From the NCBI GenBank assembly GCA_018713425.1, contig DVOT01000129.1:1-6127 (forward strand): 6,127 nt of DNA, written 5' to 3'. The stretch's first letter is position 1. Every line of letters begins with the position of its first letter. This document shows positions 1 through 5,758 of this stretch, one piece after another. Under the pieces are notes generated by a model that searched no databases, was not told the DNA's origin, and saw nothing but the letters and a program-made list of their open reading frames with translations. The position numbers and the translations under genes were made by a program. Source of the stretch: Alectryocaccomicrobium faecavium (GTDB lineage Bacteria; Bacillota; Clostridia; Christensenellales; Aristaeellaceae).

Positions 1-237
1 GGCTTCTCCTTCAACACAGAGAACGTGGTGAATGAGGTTGCAGCCTGTACGAACATCGTGATGCAGTATCAGAGCGACATTGCCACCGGCAAGCTGAATT
101 CGCAGGAGGACGTGGAAGCCTACGTCAATGAATTCCGCGAGCAGCTCAAGGCCAATGGCGTGGATACGATCGTGGCCGAAGTGCAGCGCCAGATCGACGA
201 GTGGATGGCCGCGCGCGATGCGGCCGCCGCCGAATAA
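1..237 (+). CDS. ABC-transporter solute-binding protein, C-terminal end (DUF3502 type)
   Basis: The frame is open from the first base and ends with TAA at 235-237, so only the last 78 residues are seen. They begin GFSFNTENVVNEVAACTNIV and end in a helix with the pattern VAEVQRQIDEWMAAR. This matches the C-terminal DUF3502 region of family-1 extracellular solute-binding proteins related to LipO/YtcQ, in which a GF-F-x-P/N-V-x-x-E-x-A start is followed by a 'G-x-D-x-I-x-A-E-x-Q-x-Q-x-D-x-W' ending. Such proteins are lipid-anchored outside the membrane and deliver oligosaccharides to LplB/YtcP-type permeases. The signal peptide, lipobox and ligand-binding lobes lie outside the window. It reads in the same direction as the kinase operon that starts about 250 bases later, so a functional link is plausible, but an own promoter separates the two. 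The family assignment comes from recalled similarity; the sugar bound cannot be told from this end. Confidence 0.82.
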   Translation, partial: GFSFNTENVVNEVAACTNIVMQYQSDIATGKLNSQEDVEAYVNEFREQLKANGVDTIVAEVQRQIDEWMAARDAAAAE

Positions 238-249
238 ACCCAGTACCTC

Positions 250-280
250 CCGCGCTGTCCGCCGTGTGCGGGCGGCGCGG
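250..280 (+). terminator. GC-rich hairpin after the solute-binding protein gene
   Basis: Bases 250-262 can pair with 268-280 as a 13-bp stem (two G-U wobbles) around a 5-base loop, beginning 12 bases after the stop codon. There is no T-run after it, so it is not a textbook intrinsic terminator. It could end or protect the 3' end of the transporter mRNA. The pairing is read directly; the role is inferred. Confidence 0.4.
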
Positions 281-302
281 ATCCCCCAATTGCATATTGC
301 TC

Positions 303-334
303 TTTGCGCCGCGGGTTTTCTTCCGCGGCGCAAA
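303..334. terminator. Second perfect hairpin, 12-bp stem
   Basis: TTTGCGCCGCGG (303-314) pairs perfectly with CCGCGGCGCAAA (323-334) around an 8-base T-rich loop. The T/A ends of the stem give a short T-block on neither outer side, so factor-independent termination is uncertain. With the hairpin at 250-280 it forms a tandem structure that separates the transporter transcript from the downstream kinase operon. Confidence 0.42.
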
Positions 335-396
335 TCACACGAAAATAAAGCAATCTCACCAAAAACCGCCGGCCGCTTGCGCCAAAAATTTTGTGG

Positions 397-424
397 AATA
401 CAATGCCAGTTTAAGCATTGTATT
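397..424. promoter_or_regulatory. Perfect inverted repeat, probable operator
   Basis: AATACAATGC (397-406), an 8-base spacer, and GCATTGTATT (415-424) form a perfect 10-bp inverted repeat. The right half contains the -35 hexamer of the promoter at 418-446, so a dimeric protein bound here would block RNA polymerase. This fits a repressor lifted by a sugar or sugar phosphate (GntR, LacI, ROK or RpiR families are candidates), but no regulator gene is in the window. It is AT-rich, has no following T-run and lies upstream of the transcript start, which argues against a terminator. Confidence 0.6.
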
Positions 425-446
425 TTGTGGCTGCATATGGTATGCT
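418..446 (+). promoter_or_regulatory. Sigma-A-type promoter of the kinase operon
   Basis: TTGTAT at 418-423 and TATGCT at 441-446 are separated by exactly 17 bases, and a TG at 438-439 makes an extended -10 (TGG-TATGCT). Transcription would start near 452-455, giving a leader of about 36-40 bases before the ATG at 491. It is the only good promoter-like pair I see in the 238-490 gap, and it overlaps the inverted repeat at 397-424. Confidence 0.6.
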
Positions 447-473
447 ATGCGTGTGCGCAGGCAAAATGGCGGC

Positions 474-479
474 AAAGGA
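474..479 (+). promoter_or_regulatory. Ribosome binding site that sets the kinase start
   Basis: AAAGGA lies 11 bases before the ATG at 491. The in-frame ATG at 479 overlaps this site and has no Shine-Dalgarno sequence of its own, and the conserved family N-terminus begins only at 491, so 491 is preferred. Confidence 0.5.
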
Positions 480-490
480 TGTTGCAGAAA

Positions 491-1450
491 ATGAAGGCGT
501 ATCTTTCATTGGATGCGGGCGGGTCGAAGTGCGCGGCAGTGCTCTTCGATGAAGAGTTTACCCTGCTCGCTTCGGCGCAGACGGGCGGCGTGAATACCAC
601 GCAAAATTCGCCCGAAATCAGCCGGAAAAATATGGAAGCATGCATCGGCGCGCTGGCGGCCCAAAGTGGCGTAGCGGCGCTGGAATGCGCGTATGTGACA
701 ATTGTTGGCCCAATCGACATTTTGAAGGAAGTTATCTCCGAACGTTTCACCGTTGGCAATTGGTGTATAATGGGCGAGCCGGTGGGGGGATTGTGGTCCG
801 CTTTGCTAAAACCCTGCGGAATTTTTGCGCTGGCAGGCACGGGGTCGGATGTGTTTTGGATCGATCCCGCGGCGCCCAAGGGGCGCAGGCTCGTGGTCGG
901 TTCCTGGGGGCCCATCCTGGGCGACCAGGGCAGCGGCACCTGGATTGGCGAGCAGGCCTTGCGCGCCGCCGTGGCCGCGCTGGAGGGCTGGGGCAAAAAG
1001 ACGATCCTCTTCGACCTCATCCGCGAGCGCTGGAGCCTTGCCCGGGATTACGATCTGGTGCAGGCCATTCACAAGTCCCCTTCCCCCTTTGCCAAAGTGG
1101 CGCAAGCCACGCGGATTGTGGGCGAAGCCTGCGCAAAGGGCGATGCGGTGGCGCAAACCATCGTGCGCGAGGCGGGCGAATTGATGGCCCGGCAAACCAT
1201 TTGCCTGATGGAACGCGAAGGAGCCAGGGGCGAAATCGCCTGCGGCGGCGGCGCATGGAAAACGCACCCGCTGATGTTCGAGGCGTTTCGCGCCCGGCTG
1301 ATAGAGTATAACCCGGAACTCGTGGTTTGCAAGCCCTGCTTTGAACCGGCCCTGGCGGGCGCGGTGCGCCTGGCGGCGGAGCGCATGCCGCGCGAGGAAG
1401 CGCGCGCATTGCTGATGCAGCGGATGCCAGAGCATATCAGTCAGTGGTGA
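491..1450 (+). CDS. BadF/BadG/BcrA/BcrD-family sugar kinase (N-acetylglucosamine kinase-like)
   Basis: This 319-residue cytoplasmic protein has the ASKHA (actin/hexokinase/Hsp70) layout of the N-acetylglucosamine-kinase branch of the BadF family, which transfers the ATP gamma-phosphate to a sugar. Visible landmarks are the phosphate-1 loop LDAGGSKCAAVLFD (residues 7-20), the phosphate-2 element LAGTGSD (114-120), the GSWGPILGDQGSGTWIG signature (137-153), the adenosine-site glycines ACGGGAWK (250-257), and the closing EPALAGAVRLA (285-295). The length matches the usual 300-330 residues. Two family positions differ from the form I know best: DAGGSK instead of DGGGTK, and GDQGS instead of GDEGS. 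The open frame continues upstream to about 128, but that part is unrelated leader sequence and no ribosome binding site supports it. It is the first gene of a four-gene unit, 44 bases ahead of a SIS-domain gene, behind the promoter at 418-446. GlcNAc is the best-known substrate of this branch, but another sugar cannot be excluded. Confidence 0.85.
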   Translation: MKAYLSLDAGGSKCAAVLFDEEFTLLASAQTGGVNTTQNSPEISRKNMEACIGALAAQSGVAALECAYVTIVGPIDILKEVISERFTVGNWCIMGEPVGGLWSALLKPCGIFALAGTGSDVFWIDPAAPKGRRLVVGSWGPILGDQGSGTWIGEQALRAAVAALEGWGKKTILFDLIRERWSLARDYDLVQAIHKSPSPFAKVAQATRIVGEACAKGDAVAQTIVREAGELMARQTICLMEREGARGEIACGGGAWKTHPLMFEAFRARLIEYNPELVVCKPCFEPALAGAVRLAAERMPREEARALLMQRMPEHISQW

Positions 1451-1478
1451 GCGGAGCCATGAACGGGCGACGCAACAG

Positions 1479-1485
1479 AAAGGAG
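1479..1485 (+). promoter_or_regulatory. Strong ribosome binding site that sets the first SIS gene start
   Basis: AAAGGAG sits 9 bases before the ATG at 1495. This rules out the earlier in-frame starts at GTG 1444 (which would overlap the kinase) and ATG 1459, neither of which has a comparable site. Confidence 0.7.
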
Positions 1486-1494
1486 CGATTTGCG

Positions 1495-2250
1495 ATGGAC
1501 GCGATTGGTCGGTATTTTGGCGCGGTGCGCGAAGTGCTGGATAAAGTGGAGCGCACGCAGGCGGAAGCCATGGAGCAGGCCGCGGACTGGTTTGCCGAGG
1601 CGGTAAAGGGTGGAAACTGTATCTTTGCCTTCGGCTGCAGCCACGCGGGCCTTTTGGCGCTGGAACTGTATTACCGCACAGGTGGCCTGGCCGTGATCAA
1701 TCCGGTGCGCGCACCGGGGCTGTGCCTGGACATCGATCCAGCCACCATGACCAGCCAATTGGAGCGCATGGCGGATTATGGCCGGATCATCGTGGACAAC
1801 CAGCCCATGCGGGCGGGCGACGTATTTTTGATCCATTCGGTTTCCGGCCGCAACGCGGTCACGGTGGACGCGGCGCTGCGTGCCAAGGAAAAGGGCGTGC
1901 GCGTGATCGCGCTCACAAACGTGGACTATTCGCGCGCGCAGGCTTCGCGGCACGCGTCCGGCCTGCGGCTGTGCGACGCGGCGGATCTGGTGATCGACAA
2001 TTGCGGCTGCGTGGGCGACTCGGCCATTGAAATCGAAGGCGTGCCGGAAAAAGTCGCGCCCACGTCCACGGCGGTGGGGGCGGCCATTGTGAACGCGGTG
2101 ATGGCGCGCGCCGTGGAGAAAATCGCGCAATCGGGCATGGTTCCGCCCATCTTTATGTCCGCCAACCTCGACCAGGGGGACGAGCACAACCGCAAGATGC
2201 TGGCCGAATACCAAGACCGCATCTTCTATATGGGGCATACCCGGGGATAA
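1495..2250 (+). CDS. SIS-domain protein, UPF0309 / sugar-isomerase-domain type (copy A)
   Basis: The 251-residue protein carries one SIS (sugar isomerase) fold of the UPF0309 type, which binds phosphosugars in the cytoplasm. Landmarks are IFAFGCSHAG (43-52; the family usually has GxGHSH), the phosphate-gripping IHSVSGRN (113-120), SRHASG (151-156), DLVIDNCGCVGDS (164-176), APTSTAVGAAI (188-198) and the end motif SANLDQGDEHN (222-232). All the hallmark stretches of the family as I recall it are present, so this copy is probably the catalytically or ligand-competent one. The exact reaction of UPF0309 proteins is not established to my knowledge; isomerisation or sensing of an amino-sugar phosphate is an inference from the fold and the kinase in front. 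It is followed after 42 bases by a second, diverged SIS gene. Confidence 0.85.
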   Translation: MDAIGRYFGAVREVLDKVERTQAEAMEQAADWFAEAVKGGNCIFAFGCSHAGLLALELYYRTGGLAVINPVRAPGLCLDIDPATMTSQLERMADYGRIIVDNQPMRAGDVFLIHSVSGRNAVTVDAALRAKEKGVRVIALTNVDYSRAQASRHASGLRLCDAADLVIDNCGCVGDSAIEIEGVPEKVAPTSTAVGAAIVNAVMARAVEKIAQSGMVPPIFMSANLDQGDEHNRKMLAEYQDRIFYMGHTRG

Positions 2251-2292
2251 ACGCAAATTTCCAAGCAAACAAATTGAAGGAGGCTGCCAAAA

Positions 2293-3024
2293 ATGCTACT
2301 GGATCGGTATTGGGACACCATCAACGACCTGTATTCCCGCGTGAAAACCACGCAGCGGGAAAACATCATCGCCGCAGGCAAGCTGATTGCCGACGCCGTG
2401 GATCAGGGCGCGTGCGTGCACATTTGCGATTCCGGCCACATCATCGATTCCGAGCTGATTTACCGCGGCGGCGGGCTGATTCTGTACAAAAAATTTAAGT
2501 ACAATCTGGTCGTGGACAACCCGGTGCGCAAGCGCGACCGTTCGGATTTGGACACTTCGATGGAAGGGCTGGCGGCCTACGCGCTGAAAGCTTCGGGCGC
2601 GCGCCCGGGCGATGTGATGATCCTGGGCTCCGTTTCCGGCCGCACGTTCTCCATTGTGGATCTGGCCTATGAAGCGCGCAAGATGGGGCTGAAGATCATC
2701 GCCGTCACTTCCATGAGCTATGCCACGCAGGTGGAAAGCCCGCATTCCTCGGGCAAAAAGCTCTATGAGCTGGCGGACGTGGTGCTCGACAACTGCGCGC
2801 CCGCGGCGGAAGCCATGATGGAAGTGGAAGGCATCGAGGCGCGCCTGTGCGCGGCGAGCGGCCTTTCCGCGGCGTTTATCCTGTGGAGCGTGACCACCGT
2901 GGTGGTGGAAGAACTGATGAAAAAGGGCAAGACCCCTGGCGTTCTCAAGAGCGCGAATTTCCCGGGCGGCAACGATTATAATAAATCGTATATCGAACCG
3001 AGATATGAAAAGGAAGGGTTGTAA
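2293..3024 (+). CDS. SIS-domain protein, diverged UPF0309 paralogue (copy B)
   Basis: This 243-residue protein is alignable from end to end with the preceding copy, so the pair looks like an old tandem duplication. A GAAGGAGG ribosome binding site ends 9 bases before the ATG. Conserved stretches are HICDSGHIIDSELIYRGGG (43-61), LGSVSGRT (111-118), SPHSSGKKLYELADVVLDN (149-167) and SANFPGGNDYN (220-230). Three places depart from copy A and from the family: the first glycine loop reads CDSGHI, the PTST stretch has become CAASGLS (186-192), and GDEHN has become GNDYN. The SVSGR phosphate loop is kept. Such changes suggest altered substrate or a non-catalytic partner. Its stop is only 5 bases before the next start, which implies coupled translation with the DUF5107 gene. 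The function is not known; SIS membership is secure, the role is inferred. Confidence 0.83.
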   Translation: MLLDRYWDTINDLYSRVKTTQRENIIAAGKLIADAVDQGACVHICDSGHIIDSELIYRGGGLILYKKFKYNLVVDNPVRKRDRSDLDTSMEGLAAYALKASGARPGDVMILGSVSGRTFSIVDLAYEARKMGLKIIAVTSMSYATQVESPHSSGKKLYELADVVLDNCAPAAEAMMEVEGIEARLCAASGLSAAFILWSVTTVVVEELMKKGKTPGVLKSANFPGGNDYNKSYIEPRYEKEGL

Positions 3025-3029
3025 GCAAC

Positions 3030-4958
3030 ATGAGCACGCTTTCGATGGAACGGCTGGTAATACCCAGCGCGTCCCTGGGGCGGGAAAATCCCCTGCCGGA
3101 TTTGAAAGCCAATCAGGATGCGCACGCCAACATCAATGTGGACGCGCAAACCATCTCGCCGGAAGAATCCCAGTACATGGGCTGGGGCCGCGTAAACGGC
3201 ATCCTGCCCTATACGATCCTGGACAATTACAACCGCGAAAAGAAACCGCGCGCCTGGAAGGCCGCCGTGCTGGAAAACGATTGCCTGCGCGCCACGTTTT
3301 TGCCAGAGTTGGGCGGGCGTCTGTGGTCGCTGGTGGATAAAAAGACCGGGCGCGAGCTTTTGTGCCGCAATCCGGTGTTCCAGCCCTGCAACCTCGGCCT
3401 GCGCAACGCCTGGATTTCGGGCGGCGTAGAATGGAACCTGGGCATCATCGGCCATACGCCTTTTACAGTTTCTTCCCTCTATGCGGAAACCGTGGAAGCG
3501 GACGGCGAACCCATTCTGCGCATGTATCAATACGAGCGCGTGCGCCATTTGGTGTATCGCGTGGAAGCTTCGCTTGCGGGCGACAGGCTGTATGTGCGCA
3601 TCAAGATCGACAACGCCCGCCAACAGGACACGGCGGTCTACTGGTGGAGCAACATCGCCGTGGACGAGCGCGAGGACGTGCGCGTGATCGTGCCTTCGGA
3701 GCGCGCTTTCCGCTATGGCTATGGCGGCGCGCTCACCAAGGTGCCCTATCCCTATCAGCCCGATTGGGACGCGAGCCGCTCCGTGCAGATTCCCCAGTCC
3801 ATGGATTTCTTCTTTGATATTCCCGAAAACCGCCGCCACTGGATTGCTGCGCTCGGCAAGGACGGCTATGGGCTGGTGGAGACCTCCACGCCAGAATTGA
3901 TCGGCCGCAAGCTGTTCGTGTGGGGCATGGGCGCGGGCGGCCGCCGCTGGCAGGAATTCCTGGCGGATAAGGATACCGCCTATGTGGAAATCCAATGCGG
4001 CCTGGCGCACACGCAGCTAGAGCACCTACCCTTCGCCGCCGGAGCCAGCGTGGAATGGGTGGAAGCCTATGGCCCCATGCAGGCAGACGCGAACGTCGTG
4101 CAGGGCGAAAACTGGGACGTGGCCAACCGCTGCGTGGAAGAACAGCTCAACGCGCTGGTGAGCGAAGAAACGCTGGAAACCATGCGCGCGCGTTTCCACA
4201 GCGCGGATGGCTCGCACGGCGCCTTTGTGCATCAGGCGGACGGTTGGGCGCACCTGGAACAGCTTCTGGGCGGGTTCGACGCGCACGGCCTGCGCTTCCC
4301 CGCGGCGCGCCTGGGCTCCGCCGAGCGCGAATGGAAGACGCTGCTCACCACTGGCGCGCTTCCCTGCCCCGATCCGCTCGCTTCTCCCTGCGGATACCAA
4401 GTTTCCGATGAATGGATGGCGCTATTGCGCAAATCCATTGAAAACGGCAATGGGCATTGGTACGCCTGGTATCAACTGGGCGTGATGCTCGCTTACCGCA
4501 ACCAGCGCGACGAGGCGCGCCACGCGTTCGAAATGTCGCTCCAGCAGCAGAAATCGCCCTGGGCGCTGCGTTGCCTGGCCGTACTGGATCGGATGGCAGG
4601 CGATCTCGCCTCCGCCGCCGGACGCATGCTGGAAGCGGTCGCCATGCGCGCGCAGCGCAACCTGGCCATTGAGGCGCTGGAAACGCTCGTCGCCGCGGAG
4701 CAATACGACAAAGTGGAAGGCGTGACCGCCAGTCTGCCCGCCGGCATCCGCCGCCTGGGCCGCGTGAAAGTGCTGCGCACCAAAGCGCTGCTGGAAACGG
4801 GAAAGCTCTCAGCAGCCGAACGCATCCTGCGCGGCAATATCGTGCTCACCGACGTGCGCGAGGGGGAAATTTCCCTTTCCAACCTCTGGTTCCGCTTGCA
4901 GGAACTCAAGCACACGGACGAGCCTCTGCCCGCGCACCTGGATTTCAGAATGCATTAA
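3030..4958 (+). CDS. DUF5107 protein: mutarotase-like beta-sandwich plus TPR-like helices
   Basis: The 642-residue protein starts at an ATG 11 bases after AGGAAGGG, inside the closing codons of the SIS gene. Residues about 40-350 are the DUF5107 domain: YTILDNYNR (61-69), LPELGGRLWSL (91-101), NPVFQPCNLGLRNAWISGG (114-132) with GVEWNLG (132-138) and H142, then EIQCGLAHTQ (320-329) and VEWVEAYGPM (341-350). The P-E-x-G-G-R-x-x-S pattern and the paired acidic residues resemble galactose-mutarotase and glycoside-hydrolase beta-sandwich domains, so sugar binding is likely. Residues about 475-600 are helical, with TPR-like units such as WYQLGVMLAYRNQRDEARHAF split over two helices. There is no signal peptide or membrane segment, so it should be cytoplasmic. 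Relatives I know of are often longer, with more TPR repeats. Being last in a kinase/isomerase operon supports a carbohydrate role, but the reaction is unknown. Confidence 0.82.
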   Translation: MSTLSMERLVIPSASLGRENPLPDLKANQDAHANINVDAQTISPEESQYMGWGRVNGILPYTILDNYNREKKPRAWKAAVLENDCLRATFLPELGGRLWSLVDKKTGRELLCRNPVFQPCNLGLRNAWISGGVEWNLGIIGHTPFTVSSLYAETVEADGEPILRMYQYERVRHLVYRVEASLAGDRLYVRIKIDNARQQDTAVYWWSNIAVDEREDVRVIVPSERAFRYGYGGALTKVPYPYQPDWDASRSVQIPQSMDFFFDIPENRRHWIAALGKDGYGLVETSTPELIGRKLFVWGMGAGGRRWQEFLADKDTAYVEIQCGLAHTQLEHLPFAAGASVEWVEAYGPMQADANVVQGENWDVANRCVEEQLNALVSEETLETMRARFHSADGSHGAFVHQADGWAHLEQLLGGFDAHGLRFPAARLGSAEREWKTLLTTGALPCPDPLASPCGYQVSDEWMALLRKSIENGNGHWYAWYQLGVMLAYRNQRDEARHAFEMSLQQQKSPWALRCLAVLDRMAGDLASAAGRMLEAVAMRAQRNLAIEALETLVAAEQYDKVEGVTASLPAGIRRLGRVKVLRTKALLETGKLSAAERILRGNIVLTDVREGEISLSNLWFRLQELKHTDEPLPAHLDFRMH

Positions 4959-4960
4959 CG

Positions 4961-5003
4961 CGCAAAACCCCCTGCATTTCCAGCGAATGCAGGGGGTTTT
5001 GCG
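4961..5003. terminator. Palindromic intrinsic terminator of the operon
   Basis: CGCAAAACCCCCTGCATT (4961-4978) is the exact reverse complement of 4986-5003 around a 7-base loop. The GC core CCCCCTGCATT/AATGCAGGGGG is followed by TTTTGCGTT on the + strand and preceded by AAAA, so it can terminate in both directions. It begins 2 bases after the stop codon of the DUF5107 gene and ends the kinase-SIS-SIS-DUF5107 unit. Confidence 0.9.
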
Positions 5004-5013
5004 TTACAACAAT

Positions 5014-5045
5014 TCGACCGCTGACAAGACTTTGTCAGCGGTCGA
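5014..5045 (-). terminator. Hairpin just after the tRNA-Ser fragment
   Basis: TCGACCGCTGACAA (5014-5027) pairs perfectly with 5032-5045 around a GACT loop. Read on the minus strand it begins one base after the CCA end of the tRNA-Ser fragment and is followed by ATTGTTGT, a moderately U-rich tail. It is best explained as the terminator of the original tRNA gene, convergent with the operon terminator next to it. This suggests that the left side of the tRNA fragment is the original chromosomal context. Confidence 0.65.
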
Positions 5046-5046
5046 T

Positions 5047-5103
5047 TGGCGGAGAAGGTGGGATTCGAACCCACGTGCCCTTTCAGACAACCGCATTTCA
5101 AGT
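5047..5103 (-). pseudogene. tRNA-Ser(UGA) 3' fragment, from anticodon loop to CCA
   Basis: On the minus strand the segment ends in TTCTCCGCCA with an encoded CCA (5047-5049). Its T arm is a perfect 5-bp GTGGG/CCCAC stem around TTCGAAT (5058-5074). A long variable arm (about 5075-5090), as expected of tRNA-Ser, precedes it. The 3' strand of the anticodon stem TGCGG (5091-5095) and the loop CTTGAAA with anticodon TGA (5096-5102) are intact. Beyond 5103 the 5' half should continue with CCGC of the anticodon stem, the D arm and GGAGAAG, but it reads GCCG and then unrelated sequence; no CTTCTCC (plus strand) that would pair with the acceptor end occurs nearby. It therefore cannot fold into a tRNA and is a remnant. 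The identification of tRNA-Ser rests on these elements and is firm. Confidence 0.85.
5047..5103. other. Probable attachment site (att) of an integrative element
   Basis: Tyrosine-recombinase elements commonly insert into the 3' half of tRNA genes, between anticodon loop and 3' end, leaving an intact hybrid tRNA at one end and a 3'-half copy at the other. This segment is exactly such a 3'-half copy. Since the tRNA 5' half is missing on the right, sequence from about 5104 rightward should be the element, and sequence to the left the old chromosome. The mobile-type gene and IS to the right, and the drop in GC, agree. No integrase lies in the window. Confidence 0.65.
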
Positions 5104-5358
5104 CGGCGTTGCTATCCCGGCTTCGAAAGAAAACAAGAGATTATGACAGAAATCATAGAAACTTAAAAGCCTACATAAAATCAAGGATTTCAGTGCTCTT
5201 CGGCATCGGAAATCCCGAAAAGCTCGATGGCACAAGGAGTTCGAGTATTTCCCGATTTTTGGGGGAAAAAGGCCCGCTATCGGGAGAATGGGGAGAACTC
5301 GAGAAGAAAACAGCGAATGCTATGCAGATAACACCTACCTCTGCCAAGAAAAAACAAG
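5104..5358. other. Gene-free stretch beside the att site, with a dyad at 5237-5300
   Basis: I see no credible gene in these 255 bases. They are more AT-rich than the operon. A nested dyad is visible: GAGTTC (5237-5242) can pair with GAACTC (5295-5300), and inside it TCCCGAT (5250-5256) with ATCGGGA (5279-5285). Element ends often carry arm sites for integrase and excisionase, which is a possible role, but nothing here proves it. Confidence 0.4.
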
Positions 5359-5729
5359 GTGGTTATCAGCATAAAAGAAAAACTTGAATACTACGAACCC
5401 ATTCGTCGTGAGTACCCCGAGGTCATCACGAAGGATCAGTTTTATCGCATCGCCCATATCAGCAAAGCGACGGCGCTCTTCCTGCTCCAAAGCGGGAAAG
5501 TCCCCTACAAGGACAGCGGCAAAAAACACGTCGGTACAAAATCCGTACCGACGATGTTATCCTTTATCTGATTGACCGCGAGATCAATCCGGCAAAATAC
5601 CGAGCGCCTGAATGCTGGTACAAGGGGCGCTCCGGCCACTATAAGTCCGGGGTGACTTACAGAAATGAACTTTCGGAAATGGATGAAAAAACAGAGGAAG
5701 CCTTCCGCTTTTATATCTTAGGTCAGTTC
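5359..5729 (+). pseudogene. Broken helix-turn-helix (excisionase-like) gene of a mobile element
   Basis: Translation from GTG 5359 gives a protein that begins VVISIKEKLEYYEPI and continues with TKDQFYRIAHISKATALFLL, a helix-turn-helix, up to KDSGKK (codon ending 5526). The reading then jumps: from 5529 a different frame continues the same protein with RRYKIRTDDVILYLIDREI and WYKGRSGHYKSGVTYRNEL. Inserting one A in the run of six at 5521-5526 restores a continuous KKTRRYKI, which is the form I recall for this family in Clostridia, where it lies in integrative elements near the integrase. The end is also lost: the family goes on with further domains, but here the sequence changes at about 5730 into an IS256-type terminal repeat. 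A start at ATA 5371, 8 bases after AAGGTGG, looks like a possible mutated ATG, so the true start is uncertain. A sequencing error could explain the frameshift, not the truncation. Confidence 0.72.
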
Positions 5730-5758
5730 GATAAGCCTGTTCAACTTTTTCTGTAAAA
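5730..5758 (+). repeat. Putative left terminal inverted repeat of the IS
   Basis: This roughly 29-base stretch starts GATAAGCCTGTTC and ends CTGTAAAA. It coincides with the point where the helix-turn-helix protein loses similarity. Identification rests on recalled IS256 ends; the matching right repeat is not in the window. Confidence 0.55.

Noticed and set aside
128..490. N-terminal extension of the kinase frame back to the ATG at 128
   Set aside because: It overlaps the solute-binding protein gene and both hairpins, its residues are unlike the family, and the promoter and ribosome binding site point to 491.
1444..1494. Start of the first SIS gene at GTG 1444 or ATG 1459
   Set aside because: AAAGGAG at 1479-1485 is spaced correctly for ATG 1495 and family similarity begins there.
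1441..2268. A 275-codon minus-strand open frame opposite the first SIS gene
   Set aside because: Same kind of GC-driven shadow; composition is typical of antisense reading and the + strand SIS motifs are unambiguous.
2976..4010. A 344-codon minus-strand open frame opposite the DUF5107 gene
   Set aside because: It is a shadow of a GC-rich gene: His/Arg/Ala-rich, no recognisable domain, and the + strand frame has clear family motifs and a ribosome binding site.
5047..5140. A complete functional tRNA-Ser gene
   Set aside because: Beyond 5103 the anticodon stem no longer pairs and there is no D arm and no acceptor 5' strand complementary to CTTCTCC.
5046..5387. A 113-codon + strand frame starting MAEKVGFEPTCP
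   Set aside because: Its beginning is the antisense translation of the tRNA-Ser T arm and acceptor end (the well-known spurious GFEPT-type frame), and the rest has no family resemblance or ribosome binding site.
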